A stretch of DNA of 64,000 bases from contig CP127384.1 in assembly GCA_030285985.1 (NCBI GenBank), positions 2,096,501 to 2,160,500 on the forward strand. Reading direction: 5' to 3'. The stretch is from Aquidulcibacter paucihalophilus (GTDB lineage: Bacteria; Pseudomonadota; Alphaproteobacteria; Caulobacterales; Caulobacteraceae). This document shows, piece after piece, positions 1-7,584 of the stretch. Every line of letters starts with the position of its first letter. Within the stretch, counting starts at the first letter, position 1. A program made the translations under genes and the position numbers. A model generated the notes under the pieces. The model was not told the origin of the DNA. It made no database searches and saw only the letters and a list, made by a program, of their open reading frames with translations.

Positions 1-351
1 AATCCCTTCGATGACTGCCCGCCGACGCCGTTCACAGCCGAATTGAGGGATACGGCGGGCCTCGTAACGGGCACGACATCGGAGCCGGACGTGATGTACG
101 GCAACGCTGATATTCCATCGATCATCGACGGCAGTCACGACGGCAGCACCCTTCGCTTCGTCAAGTTCAGCGAAGCGCCAGAAGGGTTCGAAGACGCAAT
201 CAACTACGACGGGGCGATCTCGAAGGATGGCCTGACCATTGACGGTGGGTGGAGCATCCCGGGAGGGTGGTCGGGGACATTCCGCATGCAACGCCAGTCC
301 GGCGCGGCTGCAAGTCGCGAAGCCGAGGCGGCGGACAGCATCACCCGATAG
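1..351 (+). CDS. C-terminal part of an unrecognised protein
   Basis: The frame is open from the first base of the window to a TAG at 349-351, so this is the 3' end of a gene whose start lies outside. An internal TTG at 43 could be misread as a start. The visible 116 residues are acidic and glycine-rich with no membrane segment and no catalytic motif that I recognise; a pattern of short beta-type stretches suggests an extracytoplasmic domain, but this is a guess. It runs convergently into hslO with only three bases between the stop codons. Function unknown. Confidence 0.55.
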   Translation, partial: NPFDDCPPTPFTAELRDTAGLVTGTTSEPDVMYGNADIPSIIDGSHDGSTLRFVKFSEAPEGFEDAINYDGAISKDGLTIDGGWSIPGGWSGTFRMQRQSGAAASREAEAADSITR

Positions 352-354
352 AGG

Positions 355-1281
355 TCAGCCCGCCGCGATCTCTTCCGGCTCCAGCTCATAGACCGTCGCG
401 CAGTATTCGCACGTCACGCGGATCTTGCCGTCGGCCTCGACCATGTCCGCCCGCTCGGCCGCGTCGAAGGAGGTCAGCACACTGGCGATCCGCTCGCGCG
501 AGCAGCGGCACTGCGCCACCAGCGCCCGGGCGTCCTCCAGCCGCACCCCGTCCTCGTGGAACAGTCGGTACAGCAGGGTCTCGGGCGTGATCGTCGGGTC
601 CAGAAGCTCATCATCGGCCAGGGTCTGGAACAGGGCCCGCGAGCGGTCCCAGACCTCCTCGGTCGAGCCGCGGGCGTCGTCGCCGGCGATCAGCTGGATC
701 AGCGCCCCGCCGGCGCGCCAGCCTGCGCCCCCGCCGGTGACCACCGACCCGACCGCCAGCCGCACCTTGGTCGGGATCTGCTCGGACTGCTGGAAATAGT
801 GTTCGGCCGCCAGCGACAGGCTCTCGCCCTCAATCGGGGTGATGCCCTGGGTCCGCTCGAAGTCCGGGCCGCGGTCGAGCGTCATGACGAACACCCCCTG
901 CCCCAGCAGCGAGCGCGCGCCCGGCCGGGCGAAGCCCTGCGACGCCGCCGCGACCTCGTCCTCGTCGAAACGGCAATAGCCGCGCATATGGCCGTTGGTG
1001 TCATAGTCGGCCACGACATAGCGCACCGGCCCGTCGCCCTGCGCCTGGACGATCAGCCGGCCCTCGAACTTCAGGCTGGAGCCCACCAGCGCCGCCAAAG
1101 CGCAGGCCTCGCCCAGAAGGGCGGCCACGGGCTCGGGGTAGGCGTGGGCCGACAGGATGGCATCGATCGTCTCGCCCAACCGCACGATACGACCGCGCAC
1201 GGGCCAGCCCTCGATCTGGAAGGCGGCGGCCAGATCGTCGACGGGCGCGGGGGCGGCGTGGTCATGCGCGTGATCGGTCAC
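355..1281 (-). CDS. hslO: Hsp33 family redox-regulated holdase chaperone
   Basis: Cytoplasmic chaperone that is switched on by oxidation and holds unfolding proteins. The predicted 308-residue protein ends with the family's zinc site: Cys258-x-Cys260, thirty residues, then Cys291-x2-Cys294, which fits the CxC-x(27-32)-CxxC rule exactly, so the redox switch looks intact. The body has the conserved stretch around VRYVVADYDTNGHMRGY. The frame stays open upstream to about 2040 only because it shadows the SDR gene; I place the start at GTG 1281, with GAGGA eight bases upstream, opening with a His-rich VTDHAHDHAA. It is divergent from the SDR gene with about 150 bases between starts. Confidence 0.93.
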   Translation of the reverse strand: MTDHAHDHAAPAPVDDLAAAFQIEGWPVRGRIVRLGETIDAILSAHAYPEPVAALLGEACALAALVGSSLKFEGRLIVQAQGDGPVRYVVADYDTNGHMRGYCRFDEDEVAAASQGFARPGARSLLGQGVFVMTLDRGPDFERTQGITPIEGESLSLAAEHYFQQSEQIPTKVRLAVGSVVTGGGAGWRAGGALIQLIAGDDARGSTEEVWDRSRALFQTLADDELLDPTITPETLLYRLFHEDGVRLEDARALVAQCRCSRERIASVLTSFDAAERADMVEADGKIRVTCEYCATVYELEPEEIAAG

Positions 1282-1431
1282 GGGCGGTCCTCGAAACAGC
1301 GAAACAGGGGAAGCGCCGTCAGATAGGCGCACCAGTCGCGAATGGTAAGGCCTGCGTGCTACAGCAGGAGCCGGCGGGGTTTCGGCCCCGTTCCCAGCAG
1401 CCCGATCCGAACACACCGACCCGGCGGTTTC

Positions 1432-2838
1432 ATGACCAAAGCGACGCTCAAGCCCCTGAACCAACAGTCCATCGTGATCACCGGCGCCACCTCCGGCATC
1501 GGACTGGCGACGGCGCGCCGGGCGGCGCGGGCCGGAGCCTGCGTCTTCCTGATCGCGCGGGGCGAAGCCGACCTGAAGGCCCTGTGCGAGGAACTGCAGG
1601 CGACAGGCGCGCGGGCAGCCTGGGCCGTCGCCGACGTCGCCGACCACGCGGCCCTGTCCGAAGCAGCCGAAAAATGCGTCCGCCTGTTCGGCGGCTTCGA
1701 CACCTGGGTCAACAACGCCGGCGTCTCCATCTACGGCGCGATCAGCGCCACAAACCTGGACGACCAGCGGCGGCTGTTCGAGACCAACTACTGGGGCGTG
1801 GTCAACGGCTCGCTGGTCGCGGCCGAGCACCTGCGCAAGCGGTACAACGGCGGGGCCATCGTCAATGTCGGCTCGATCCTGTCCGACGCCCCCCTGCCGA
1901 TCCAGGGCGTCTATTCCGCCTCCAAACATGCGGTGAAGGGCTTCACCAACGCCCTGCGCATGGAGCTGATGCGCGAGGACGCCGCGATTACCGTCAGTCT
2001 CGTCAAGCCGGCGGCGGTCGACAGCCCCTACAGCAAACACGCCCGCAACCTAACCGGCTATGCGACCCAGAACCCCCAGCCGGTCTATGCGACCCACGTC
2101 GTGGCCGACACCATCCTCTACTGCGCCAGCCATCCGATCCGCGAGATCACCGTCGGCGGCGGCGGCCGGCTGATCGCCAGCTTCTATTCGGTCCTGCCCG
2201 GTCTGGCGGAACCACTCTTCGCCCGGTTCGCTCCTTCCCTGATGCGGGACAGGAGTTCCGCCTATGAGCCGTACGACGACGGGCTGTACGACCCGAGCGA
2301 CGACGGCCTCGCAGAAGAGGTTCACTATCCGATGGTCCGTCAGTTCTCCGCCCTCGCCGAAGTCCGCAAACATCCCGGCGTCGCCAGCGGTGTCCTCGCC
2401 GTTCTCGCCGGCGTCGGCATCGCCGCCCTGCTGCTGAACCAGCGCAGTGGCCCGACGCGCTACGAGCGCATCCGCGGCCGCATCGACCCGCGTGGCTGGA
2501 TCGATACCGACGCCCTGCGCGACCGTTTCGGCGGCCTGGCCGACACCGTGCGACACAGCCTGTCCGAAGCCGGCGAGCGCGCCTCCGATCTGGGCGAGGA
2601 CGCGCGGCATCGCGGTGAGAAATTCATCCACGGCGCGCGACATTCCTCGCGCAAGGCCTTGAAGAAGCACGGCAAGACCGCTCGTCGCTACGCCCATGAC
2701 GCCGGCGACTACGCGCGCGACCATGCGAAGGAAGGCGGTGCCCTTCTGGCCGTCGCGACCATCGCCGCCGCCATCGGTGCCGCCGCGCTTGACGTCCGCC
2801 GCCCCGACAGCCGCATCCGCAGCCTCGGCAAGTTCTAG
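1432..2838 (+). CDS. SDR family oxidoreductase with C-terminal membrane-associated extension
   Basis: NAD(P)-dependent short-chain dehydrogenase of 468 residues, nearly twice the usual 250. Residues about 10-260 are the Rossmann enzyme: TGATSGIG cofactor loop, the NNAG motif, and the catalytic Tyr/Lys pair in YSASKHAVKG. After a linker it carries a hydrophobic segment (GVLAVLAGVGIAALLL), then roughly 90 residues of Arg/His/Ala-rich amphipathic helix and a second hydrophobic stretch near the C terminus (LLAVATIAAAIGAAAL). The extension suggests attachment to the inner membrane. Start at ATG 1432; the frame is open upstream to 1342 but the enzyme fold begins right after 1432. The substrate cannot be told from sequence. 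Confidence 0.85.
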   Translation: MTKATLKPLNQQSIVITGATSGIGLATARRAARAGACVFLIARGEADLKALCEELQATGARAAWAVADVADHAALSEAAEKCVRLFGGFDTWVNNAGVSIYGAISATNLDDQRRLFETNYWGVVNGSLVAAEHLRKRYNGGAIVNVGSILSDAPLPIQGVYSASKHAVKGFTNALRMELMREDAAITVSLVKPAAVDSPYSKHARNLTGYATQNPQPVYATHVVADTILYCASHPIREITVGGGGRLIASFYSVLPGLAEPLFARFAPSLMRDRSSAYEPYDDGLYDPSDDGLAEEVHYPMVRQFSALAEVRKHPGVASGVLAVLAGVGIAALLLNQRSGPTRYERIRGRIDPRGWIDTDALRDRFGGLADTVRHSLSEAGERASDLGEDARHRGEKFIHGARHSSRKALKKHGKTARRYAHDAGDYARDHAKEGGALLAVATIAAAIGAAALDVRRPDSRIRSLGKF

Positions 2839-2891
2839 GGCCCGGCCACTCTCTTATTGCTGCAAGTGCGAAGGTCGGCCAAGGTCAGCGC

Positions 2892-4784
2892 ATGGCTGAG
2901 CCGACCACCTATGTCTTTGACTTCGACTCGACGCTCGTGCGCATCGAGACACTGGAGGTTCTGGCCGACATCGCCCTGGCCGGCGCGCCCGACGCCGCCG
3001 CGATCCGCGCCGAGGTCGCCGCCCTGACCGATCAGGCGATGGCGGGGGATCTTCCCTTCGGCGAGGCGCTGCGCCGCCGGCTCGCCCTGCTCCCGCTGAC
3101 GCGCGCCCATCTTGCGGAGCTGGCGAACCGCATCCTCGACGAGGGCACGCCCTCGGTGCGCCGCAACCTGCGCTTCTTCCGCGAGAACGCCGGCCGGATC
3201 GTCATCCTGTCAGGCGGCTTCCGCGAGATCATTGCCCCCCTCGCCGCCCATCTGCACATCCCGGCGGACCAGGTGTTGTGCAACGACCTGCTGTACGACG
3301 CTGAAGGCCGGGTCGCGGGCGTGGATCAGGCCAATCCCCTGTCGCAGGCAGGCGGCAAGCCGGCCGTCATCCGCGCCCTCGGCCTGCCCGGCCCTGTAGT
3401 CATGATCGGCGACGGCTGGACCGACGCCGAGGTCAAACTGGCCGGAGCCGCCGACCGCTTCCACGCCTTCACCGAAATCGTCCGCCGCGAGCGCGTCGTC
3501 GCCGCCGCCGACGCCGAGGCCCCGTCGATAGACGAGTTCCTGCACGCCGAAGGCCTCGCCGGCCGCTGGTCCTATCCGCGCAGCCGCATCCGCATCCTGC
3601 TGCTCGAAAACATCCACCCCGCCGCCGTCGAACGGCTCGAGGAGGCCGGCTACACGGTCGAATCGCAGAAGGGCGCGCTGGACGAGGACGCCCTGATCGA
3701 GGCGATCCGCGGCGTCCATGTGCTGGGCGTCCGCTCCAAGACCCAGGTCAGCGCCCGCGTGCTGGAGGCCGCCGACCGGCTGATGGCCGTGGCCGCCTTC
3801 TGCATCGGCACCAACCAGATCGACCTCGACGCGGCGGCGGCCAGGGGCATCGCCGTGTTCAACGCCCCGTATTCCAACACCCGTTCGGTCGTCGAACTGG
3901 CCGTCGGCCTGACCATCGCCCTGCTGCGCGACGTCGCCGACAAGTCCGCCGCCATGCACCGCGGCGTCTGGAACAAGTCCGCGACCGGCTCTCGGGAACT
4001 CCGGGGCAAGACCCTTGGGATCGTCGGCTACGGTGCCATCGGCTCGCAGCTGTCCGTGCTGGCCGAGGGTCTGGGCATGCGGGTCATCTTCCACGATCTG
4101 ACCGAGCGGCTGTCGCTCGGCAATGCCCGCCGCATGGCCTCGCTGGACGCCCTGCTGGCCGAAAGCGACGTCGTCAGCCTGCATGTCGACGGCCGGACGG
4201 AAAACACGGCGCTAATCGGCGCAGGCCAACTGTCCCGGATGAAGGACGGTGCCCTGCTGCTGAACCTGTCACGCGGCCATGTCGTCGACGTCGGTGCCCT
4301 GGCGCAGGCGTTGGGGTCCGGCCGTATCGGCGGGGCGGCCGTGGACGTCTTCCCCGAGGAGCCCGCCACCAACGCCGACCCGTTCGACAGCCCGCTGCGC
4401 GGCCTCGCCAATGTGATCCTGACGCCGCACATCGGCGGATCGACCGAGGAGGCCCAGGAGGCCATCGGCGCCTTCGCCGCCGAGCGGCTGCTGGCCTATC
4501 TGAACCGGGGCGACACCACCTTCTGCGTCAACCTGCCCAATGTGCAGCTCGCCGAGGTCGACGGAGCGCACCGTATCCTGCACATCCACCGCAACCAGCC
4601 CGGCGTCCTGGCCGAGCTGAACCGCGCCCTCGCCGCCGCCGGCCTGAACATTCTCGGACAGCATCTGAAGACCGACGAACGCACCGGATATGTCATCACC
4701 GACGTCGACCGCGACTACGATCCAGAGGCGCTGCAGACCCTGCGCACTGTGGCCGGAACGCTGCGGTTCCGGATGTTGCACTAG
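2892..4784 (+). CDS. serA: Fused phosphoserine phosphatase (SerB-like) / D-3-phosphoglycerate dehydrogenase (SerA)
   Basis: One 630-residue frame joins two serine-pathway enzymes. Residues 1-225 are a HAD phosphatase of the SerB type with all four motifs: nucleophile Asp10 in FDFDST, ILSGGF (about 105-110), Lys156, and GDGWTD (173-178). Residues about 232-550 are a D-isomer 2-hydroxyacid dehydrogenase closest in style to the short E. coli-type SerA: nucleotide loop GYGAIG, the LNLSRG arginine and the TPHIGGST histidine. The last 75 residues form an ACT domain (IHRNQPGVLAELN), the usual site for serine feedback. So the first and third steps of serine synthesis share one chain, while the middle enzyme SerC is not in the window. 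The junction is continuous, without frameshift. ATG 2892 follows a short gap after the SDR gene. Confidence 0.92.
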   Translation: MAEPTTYVFDFDSTLVRIETLEVLADIALAGAPDAAAIRAEVAALTDQAMAGDLPFGEALRRRLALLPLTRAHLAELANRILDEGTPSVRRNLRFFRENAGRIVILSGGFREIIAPLAAHLHIPADQVLCNDLLYDAEGRVAGVDQANPLSQAGGKPAVIRALGLPGPVVMIGDGWTDAEVKLAGAADRFHAFTEIVRRERVVAAADAEAPSIDEFLHAEGLAGRWSYPRSRIRILLLENIHPAAVERLEEAGYTVESQKGALDEDALIEAIRGVHVLGVRSKTQVSARVLEAADRLMAVAAFCIGTNQIDLDAAAARGIAVFNAPYSNTRSVVELAVGLTIALLRDVADKSAAMHRGVWNKSATGSRELRGKTLGIVGYGAIGSQLSVLAEGLGMRVIFHDLTERLSLGNARRMASLDALLAESDVVSLHVDGRTENTALIGAGQLSRMKDGALLLNLSRGHVVDVGALAQALGSGRIGGAAVDVFPEEPATNADPFDSPLRGLANVILTPHIGGSTEEAQEAIGAFAAERLLAYLNRGDTTFCVNLPNVQLAEVDGAHRILHIHRNQPGVLAELNRALAAAGLNILGQHLKTDERTGYVITDVDRDYDPEALQTLRTVAGTLRFRMLH

Positions 4785-4874
4785 AAGCTTCCCCAGCGGC
4801 ATCTTGCGCAGGCGAAAAACCAGCCCACAGTGGAATCCAACGGTCGCATGATGACGGCCGAGGGAGGATCATCG

Positions 4875-6686
4875 ATGTCACGTTTCCTGCGCAACGCGGC
4901 GCTTGCCGCACTGACTGTGGCCGCCGTGGGCGGTGTCGCGTCAGCCGCCAGCGCCCAATCCTACAATCGCCTCGTCGTTTTCGGCGACAGCCTGAGCGAC
5001 AACGGCAACCTGTTTGCCGCGACAGGCGGCGCCAGCCCGACTGCGCCCAATTTCCAGGGCCGGTTCTCGAACGGCCAGGTGTTCACTGAACTGCTGGGCT
5101 TCAACGCCGGACGTTCCGCGGCCGGGGCTTCCGTGACCGGCAGCATCAACTACGCCTACGGTGGCGCGCGGACGGACAGCTCCGCCTTCCCGCCCGGAAT
5201 GCGCAACCAGCTGCTGGCCTATACGGGCGCCGGCGGCACCTTCCGCTCCACCGACCTGGTCAGCATCCTCGGCGGTGCCAACAACATCTTCCAGGGCCTG
5301 CCGGCCGCCGGCGCCTCGCCGAACCCGACCGGTGCCATCGCGCCCGTCATCTCGGCCGCGGCCGCTGACATGACGTTCCTCGTCAACAGCATCGCCGCTG
5401 CCGGTGCCGGCACCATCCTCGTCGGCAACATCCCCAGCCTCGGAGGCGCGCCGGCGTTCCGCGGCACCGCTGCCGCTCCGCTCGCGGAGTTCGCCGGCAC
5501 CTCGTTCAACAGCGCCCTGCTGGCCGGACTGATGACGACGGCCGCGGCCCGTCCGGGCACCAACATCATCCTGTTCGATATCTACAAGATCGGTGCGGCC
5601 CTGACTGCGAACCCCGGGGCCTTCGGCCTGACCAACGTCACCGACGCCTGCTTCAACGGCATTACGGTCTGCGCGACGCCCAACACCTATCTGTTCTGGG
5701 ACGGCGTTCACCCGACCGCCGCCGGCCACCAGCTGATCGCCCGACTGGCCAATGACTATCTCTACTACGGCGACATCGGTGCCCAATCGACCGTCCAGGC
5801 CGAAACCGGCTTCCGCCAGCGTGAAGACCTGCTGGATCTCTCCAGCGAAGGCATGTCGGGTCGCGCGGACTGGCAGGCCGGGACCCACCTGACCTTCGGC
5901 GCCATCGGCGACAGCGTCGAAACCGACGCCCGGGGATCCGTGGCGGCCTCCGACACCACCGGCTACGGCATCCGGGCCGGGCTGGACCACGTCATGTCCC
6001 CGAGCGCGCGCTTCGGCTTCGCCGCAACCTACCGCACCGCCGACGTCGAGGCCGGTGCCATGGCCTTCGACGTCCAGTCGTATGCCTTCGACATGTACGG
6101 CGGCTGGCGCTCGGGCGGCACCTTCATCAACGCGACCGCGGGCGGTTCGGTCGAACACTATGACGACATCACCCGCATGACGTCGCTGGCTCCGGTCATC
6201 CACACCGGCGACACGACGGGTGGCAGCATCGGCGCCCGCGTCCAGGGTGGTTTCTGGATGGACATGGGCGGCATCGCCCTGTCGCCGCGCGTCGCCGTCA
6301 ACTGGGTCTCGACGGACGTCAACGGCTATATCGAACAGGGTCCGGCGGCCCAGTACAGCTACCAGGACCGCACGGTCCAGGCCGCCAGCGGCGAGTTCAC
6401 CCTCCGGGCCGAAGGCGGCGGCGAAGGCATGAGCTTCTTCGTCGAGGGCGGCTATCGCGACAGCTTCGCTGACAGCAGCGACGCCGTTCGCACCGGCATC
6501 GCCGGCAACCCGGCGCAGATCCTGGCCCGCGAGATCGAGGACCCGTTCGGCGGTTCCCTGATCGCCTCGGCCGGTGTCGATGCCGATCTGGGCCCGGTGA
6601 AGATGACCGTGGGCTACCGCGGCCGCTTCGGCGACACCGCCAACAGCCATGTCGGGGCCATCTCCTTCAGCCTCCCGCTGCAGTAG
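4875..6686 (+). CDS. GDSL-family esterase/lipase autotransporter
   Basis: A 603-residue surface-exposed esterase that exports itself by the type V route. An N-terminal signal peptide ends near residue 27 (AASAQ). The passenger is a GDSL hydrolase: catalytic Ser39 in FGDSLSDNGN, an Asn block in GGANNIF, and the Asp/His pair in FWDGVHPTAAGH. From about residue 310 to the end lies a beta-barrel autotransporter domain with alternating aromatic strands, finishing FSLPLQ. ATG 4875 follows GAGGGAGG with good spacing; an upstream ATG in frame lacks one. A strong hairpin terminator follows directly. The substrate is unknown; relatives act on short-chain esters or lipids. Confidence 0.9.
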   Translation: MSRFLRNAALAALTVAAVGGVASAASAQSYNRLVVFGDSLSDNGNLFAATGGASPTAPNFQGRFSNGQVFTELLGFNAGRSAAGASVTGSINYAYGGARTDSSAFPPGMRNQLLAYTGAGGTFRSTDLVSILGGANNIFQGLPAAGASPNPTGAIAPVISAAAADMTFLVNSIAAAGAGTILVGNIPSLGGAPAFRGTAAAPLAEFAGTSFNSALLAGLMTTAAARPGTNIILFDIYKIGAALTANPGAFGLTNVTDACFNGITVCATPNTYLFWDGVHPTAAGHQLIARLANDYLYYGDIGAQSTVQAETGFRQREDLLDLSSEGMSGRADWQAGTHLTFGAIGDSVETDARGSVAASDTTGYGIRAGLDHVMSPSARFGFAATYRTADVEAGAMAFDVQSYAFDMYGGWRSGGTFINATAGGSVEHYDDITRMTSLAPVIHTGDTTGGSIGARVQGGFWMDMGGIALSPRVAVNWVSTDVNGYIEQGPAAQYSYQDRTVQAASGEFTLRAEGGGEGMSFFVEGGYRDSFADSSDAVRTGIAGNPAQILAREIEDPFGGSLIASAGVDADLGPVKMTVGYRGRFGDTANSHVGAISFSLPLQ

Positions 6687-6707
6687 ACCCTCCACAGCCT
6701 GAAAACG

Positions 6708-6740
6708 GGGCGCGCGATCTTCGGGTCGCGCGCCCTTTTT
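6708..6740 (+). terminator. Rho-independent terminator of the GDSL autotransporter gene
   Basis: A perfect 10-bp GC stem (6708-6717 with 6726-6735) closes an eight-base loop and is followed by five T residues at 6736-6740, about 20 bases after the stop codon. Confidence 0.9.
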
Positions 6741-6900
6741 CGTTCCCGGCCTGCGACGTCCTGCCGCCCCCGCCTGCCCCAAAGTCGCCCCACGGAGTCT
6801 TAGAACGGCGCTCTTCCGGTCGCTGGCCGCAGTGTGTCGCTCGTTGCGGCCGCCGGCGCCCCCTCCCGCTCGTTGAGCCGAAGACGGAGCCGACGCCGCC

Positions 6901-7515
6901 ATGCGACGCCTGTTGCCGACCGCCCGGTCGTTCCTCATCCACTCCGGCCAGGCCGCCAGCCTCGCCGCCGTCGCCGTGCTGGCCATGGCCGCCGCGCCCC
7001 TGACCGACGCCCCTCGTGCGGCACGGGTCGAAGCCCCTTCCGTGCCGGAAGCGCCGCCGATGACCGCCGTCGCAGAGCCGGCCGGGCCCGTCACCCGGCT
7101 GATCGCCTTCGAGGCCCCGGTCCGGAACCATGAGATCAACTCGCCCTTCGGCCTGCGCCGCCTGCCCGGTCAGGCCGCCCGCAACCACGAGGGCGTGGAT
7201 ATCGCCGCGCCCTGGGGCACAGGCGTCTATGTCGCCGCCGAGGGATCGGTCCTGCGAACCGGCTATGATCCGGCCGGCTACGGGCGCTTTGTCGAGATCC
7301 GCCACCCGAATGGCATGACCACCCTCTACGGCCACCTCAGTCGGCTGGACGTGGCCTCCGGAGACGCCGTCGAAGCCGGCGCACGGATCGGTCTGGTCGG
7401 GTCCACGGGCCGCTCGACCGGGCCCCACCTGCATTTCGAGGTCCGCCGCGGCGATCGTCAGGTCAATCCGGTCAAGGTCATGGGCCGCGCCTTCGAAGTC
7501 GTCGTCGCCGCCTGA
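6901..7515 (+). CDS. M23 family (LytM/lysostaphin-type) metallopeptidase
   Basis: Probable periplasmic peptidoglycan peptidase or an envelope factor of the same fold, 204 residues. The N terminus has a hydrophobic segment at about 18-32 that serves as signal or anchor, then a proline-rich linker. The C-terminal 130 residues are a complete M23 domain: NSPFGLRR, zinc ligands His and Asp in HEGVDIA, the GHLS motif, and the HLHFEVR signature. All zinc and catalytic positions are present, so it is likely an active enzyme and not an EnvC/NlpD-type degenerate activator. The gene follows the terminator at 6740 and is therefore probably transcribed separately; the Shine-Dalgarno match before ATG 6901 is weak. 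Confidence 0.9.
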   Translation: MRRLLPTARSFLIHSGQAASLAAVAVLAMAAAPLTDAPRAARVEAPSVPEAPPMTAVAEPAGPVTRLIAFEAPVRNHEINSPFGLRRLPGQAARNHEGVDIAAPWGTGVYVAAEGSVLRTGYDPAGYGRFVEIRHPNGMTTLYGHLSRLDVASGDAVEAGARIGLVGSTGRSTGPHLHFEVRRGDRQVNPVKVMGRAFEVVVAA

Positions 7516-7584
7516 CGACAAGCCTGACCGTTGCCCACGGTTTCTTCACCCCTTGGTGCCAGACTGGCGCTCGAAGGGGGCGTT

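Noticed and set aside
4941..7139. 732-codon minus-strand frame opposite the GDSL autotransporter and LytM gene
   Set aside because: Low-complexity Gly/Ala/Arg composition, spans a strong terminator and two genes with clear motifs on the other strand.
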